Of a stretch of DNA of 64,000 nucleotides, positions 61,274-64,000 are shown piece by piece; position 1 is the first letter of the stretch, and each line of letters opens with the position of its first letter. The position numbers were made by a program, and so were the translations under genes. This stretch comes from Algihabitans albus. Lineage in GTDB: Bacteria; Pseudomonadota; Alphaproteobacteria; Kiloniellales; DSM-21159. The notes under the pieces were generated by a model, which was given only the letters and a program-made list of their open reading frames with translations, was not told the DNA's origin and made no database searches. The stretch is from NCBI RefSeq assembly GCF_003572205.1, contig NZ_QXNY01000010.1:62001-126000 (forward strand), read 5' to 3'.

Positions 61274-62290
61274 CTAGAACGGCTCCTCCAGCTTCTTCGC
61301 CAGGTCTTCGATGTTGTCCGGCGGCCAATCCGGAATCTCCATGCCCAGATGCAGTCCCATCTGAGACAGCACTTCCTTGATTTCGTTCAAGGACTTGCGG
61401 CCGAAGTTCGGGGTTCGCAACATCTCGGCCTCGGTCTTCTGAACCAGATCGCCGATGTAGATGATGTTGTCGTTCTTCAGGCAGTTCGCCGAGCGGACGG
61501 AAAGTTCCAGCTCGTCGACCTTGCGCAGCAGGTTCTTGTTGAACGGCGGCTCCGCACGCTCCTCGGCGACCTCGCGGACCTTCGGCTCCTCGAAGTTGAT
61601 GAAGAGCTGCAGTTGATCCTGCAGGATCCGCGCCGCCAAGGCGACGGCGTCATCCGGAGTGACGGTGCCGTCGGTCTCGACGTCCATGGTGAGCTTGTCG
61701 TAGTCGGTCACCTGCCCGACACGCGTGTTCTCCACGCGGTAGGCGACACGGCGCACCGGCGAGAAGAGCGAGTCGACCGGGATCAGGCCGATCGGCGAGT
61801 CTTCCTGACGGTTCTGGCTGCCGGGCACGTAGCCCTTTCCGGAGGCAACCGTCATCTCCATGTCGATGCGCGCACCGTCGTCGAGCGTGCAGATCACCAG
61901 GTTCGGGTTCATCACCTCGATATCCGGCCCGGTCTCGATCTGACCCGCCGTCACCTCACCGGGACCATCGGCTCGCAAGCGAATGCGCTTCGGCCCCTCG
62001 CCGTGCATCCGCAGGGCGAGACCCTTGATGTTGAGCACGACATCGGTGACGTCTTCGCGCACACCGGGGATCGACGAGAACTCGTGCAATACCCCGTCGA
62101 TCTGCACCGCCGTTACGGCCGCCCCCTGCAGCGACGACAGCAAGACACGCCGCAGTGCGTTGCCCAACGTCAGGCCGAAGCCACGCTCCAACGGCTCGGC
62201 GACCACTTTCGCCAGGCGCTGAGCATCGGTCCCCGACTGGATGTCGAGCTTGTTGGGCTTAATCAATTCGGTCCAGTTTTTCTGCATCAT
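61274..62290 (-). CDS. rpoA: RNA polymerase alpha subunit
   Basis: A 338-residue alpha subunit. The N-terminal dimerisation domain ([38 protein letters not shown]) binds beta and beta', and the C-terminal domain ([37 protein letters not shown]) contacts UP elements and activators. The start may be either of the tandem ATG codons at 62290 and 62287; the in-frame start at 62305 adds residues not found in relatives. A 204-bp gap separates it from rpsK, longer than usual for this operon. Confidence 0.98.
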   Translation of the reverse strand: MMQKNWTELIKPNKLDIQSGTDAQRLAKVVAEPLERGFGLTLGNALRRVLLSSLQGAAVTAVQIDGVLHEFSSIPGVREDVTDVVLNIKGLALRMHGEGPKRIRLRADGPGEVTAGQIETGPDIEVMNPNLVICTLDDGARIDMEMTVASGKGYVPGSQNRQEDSPIGLIPVDSLFSPVRRVAYRVENTRVGQVTDYDKLTMDVETDGTVTPDDAVALAARILQDQLQLFINFEEPKVREVAEERAEPPFNKNLLRKVDELELSVRSANCLKNDNIIYIGDLVQKTEAEMLRTPNFGRKSLNEIKEVLSQMGLHLGMEIPDWPPDNIEDLAKKLEEPF

Positions 62291-62494
62291 AACTTCCAGC
62301 CTCAAGGCCTCTCGTTGCGAGCGAGTGCCGAACGGCGAAATGGCGGAAAACGCGACGTCTGCGTTCCGCCGATGCCCGCCGTCTGACGAGCCGCCCTGTC
62401 CCGAGCACGTCCGGCGCTCGCAAAAGCCGGAGGCGCGCTCACTGCGTCGGGCGGCGGTGGTACGGAGCCTTCGCGGCCCCGTGACAAGTCGCGG

Positions 62495-62887
62495 TTAGAC
62501 GCGCCGGCGCTTCGGAGGACGGCAACCGTTGTGCGGCACCGGCGTCACGTCCCGGATCGCCGTGATCTGGAACCCCGTCGCCTGCAGCGCACGCAGAGCC
62601 GATTCGCGTCCGGACCCGGGTCCCTTCACGTTCACCTCGAGGGTGCGCATGCCGTGTTCCTGGGCCTTCTTACCGGCATCCTCGGCCGCCATCTGGGCGG
62701 CGAAGGGCGTCGACTTGCGCGATCCCTTGAAACCCACCGACCCGGCCGACGACCAGGAAATGGTATTGCCCTGCACGTCGGTAATGGTCACCGTCGTATT
62801 GTTGAAGCTCGCGACCACATGCGCGATGCCATTGGTAATGTTCTTGCGTTCGCGACGACGAACGCGGGTCTGCTGGGGTTTCGCCAT
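62495..62887 (-). CDS. rpsK: Small-subunit ribosomal protein S11 (uS11)
   Basis: A 130-residue S11 of the 30S platform. Conserved blocks are [46 protein letters not shown] and the terminal [18 protein letters not shown]. The start is ATG 62887, 18 bp after the rpsM stop. Confidence 0.98.
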   Translation of the reverse strand: MAKPQQTRVRRRERKNITNGIAHVVASFNNTTVTITDVQGNTISWSSAGSVGFKGSRKSTPFAAQMAAEDAGKKAQEHGMRTLEVNVKGPGSGRESALRALQATGFQITAIRDVTPVPHNGCRPPKRRRV

Positions 62888-62905
62888 GATATCTGCCCTG
62901 ATGCC

Positions 62906-63283
<378 letters not shown>

Positions 63284-63518
63284 GTGGTGGTCTCCCCAAA
63301 ACGCAACGCCCGCGCTCTGCGGACGCTCTTCGACTGTTCCCAATAGGAAAACCCCGGCAACCGCGCCGCGCCGAGGGAGGGCGGAGTATAGGACCTCCAC
63401 CTGCTCCGTCAAGTCGCGAACCGGGCTTTTTCCCGCTCCTCTTCTCGTTCCAAACGACCTCGACCCGCTATCCGGAGCAGATCGCCATCCGCTCCAGCGA
63501 GTCCGACCGCGACCACCT

Positions 63519-64000
63519 TCACCCCTGAACGGCAGCCGTCAGAATCGCCTCGATTTCGCCGCTCACCTGATCGATCGACTTCATTCCGTCGACCGTGATC
63601 AGCCGGTTCTGCGCCTCGTAGTAGGGCAGGATCGGCGCCGTTTGCGCGTGATAGACGGCAAGCCGCTTCTTCAGCGTCTCCACATTGTCGTCGGACCGGA
63701 CAGCCTGCGACTGCGAGATGCGGGTTTCGATGCGGTCCACCAGAACCTCATCCTTCACCTTGATTTCGATCACCGCATGCAGCTTCAGGCCTTTGGTCGC
63801 CAGCATCTCGTCCAGCGCCTCCGCCTGCCGGACCGTGCGGGGAAAGCCGTCCAGAATGAAGCCCTTCGCGCAGTCGGGCTGGGCGATCCGGTCCGAAATC
63901 ATCTTGACCATCAGGTCGTCGGGCATCAGCTGCCCGGCATCCATGATCCCCTTGGCCTGCCGGCCCAACTCGCTACCCGAAGCAACGGCGCTCCGCAGCA
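63519..64000 (-). CDS. adk: Adenylate kinase (5' end outside window)
   Basis: Reversibly converts ATP + AMP to 2 ADP. The visible C-terminal ~160 residues run from [16 protein letters not shown] through the conserved [17 protein letters not shown] to the end. The lid is the short type ([21 protein letters not shown]), with no Cys4 zinc site. The N-terminal P-loop lies beyond the right edge. The gene is followed after 235 bp by rpsM, as expected for a secY-adk-rpsM order. Confidence 0.96.
   Translation of the reverse strand, partial: LRSAVASGSELGRQAKGIMDAGQLMPDDLMVKMISDRIAQPDCAKGFILDGFPRTVRQAEALDEMLATKGLKLHAVIEIKVKDEVLVDRIETRISQSQAVRSDDNVETLKKRLAVYHAQTAPILPYYEAQNRLITVDGMKSIDQVSGEIEAILTAAVQG

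Noticed and set aside
62291-62494. Extra gene in the rpsK-rpoA gap
   Set aside because: No start with a ribosome site or conserved product is visible in the 204 bp. It is treated as a non-coding spacer.

Overview
The window is a contiguous, high-GC bacterial chromosome segment with densely packed genes. Its content points to an alphaproteobacterium, probably a Rhodospirillales/Kiloniellales-type free-living lineage. The evidence is an ATP12-family F1 assembly factor, a SUF operon headed by an Rrf2 regulator, a class I PHA synthase, a TakP-like TRAP system, aspartate/glutamate leucyltransferase, and the order adk-rpsM-rpsK-rpoA-rplQ followed by a DegP-type protease and rarA. Species-level assignment is not possible by eye. 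No CRISPR array, tRNA, rRNA, prophage or intact transposase gene was seen.

Layout. 1-3019 (minus): homoserine dehydrogenase (cut by the left edge), an AlaC/LL-DAP-type aminotransferase and an OmpA-like lipoprotein. 3293-6025 (plus): PHA synthase, a secreted EF-hand protein and a tautomerase. 6177-9610: a small basic ArfA-like protein, gamma-carbonic anhydrase, a LysE exporter, a methyltransferase and the rplM-rpsI operon with a structured leader. 9847-19576: an SDR, a VOC protein, then a catabolic/uptake island: a LIV-type solute receptor, a molybdenum/2Fe-2S hydroxylase pair on the opposite strand, a divergent LysR regulator and LivHMGF. 20070-23607: GMC oxidoreductase, MFS permease and upp, joined by 4-nt overlaps. 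23608-24257 is gene-poor and holds a probable relic of an outer-membrane beta-barrel protein. 24258-30677: the complete SUF operon (rrf2-sufB-C-D-S-T-A). 30710-37243: threonine dehydratase, a penicillin-acylase-family hydrolase and a divergent CBS/CGL pair (reverse transsulfuration). 37389-42711: motB, an RDD protein, a circularly permuted ATP-grasp/alpha-E pair and leucyltransferase. 42896-47044: a TRAP transporter with an unusually large DctQ. 47093-64000 is almost entirely minus strand: parC, pccB, ATP12, AsmA, HAD phosphatase, RluC-type synthase, crcB, a cysteine hydrolase, rarA, DegP-type protease, then the alpha-operon end rplQ-rpoA-rpsK-rpsM-adk (adk cut by the right edge).

The most notable non-coding signal is a ~144-bp element present twice, at 6022-6164 and 49341-49484. 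It has ~19-bp imperfect terminal inverted repeats and two internal hairpins whose pairing is largely kept despite sequence divergence, which suggests a MITE/REP-like repeat family. One copy provides the stop codon of the tautomerase gene. Other points of interest are an overlooked 48-codon basic ORF resembling the ribosome-rescue factor ArfA, a two-stem leader before rplM, a 25-bp palindrome upstream of the SUF regulator, a three-unit 16-bp repeat between the penicillin acylase and CBS genes, and the coiled-coil fusion on DctQ. I found no clearly new multi-gene defence or mobile system.
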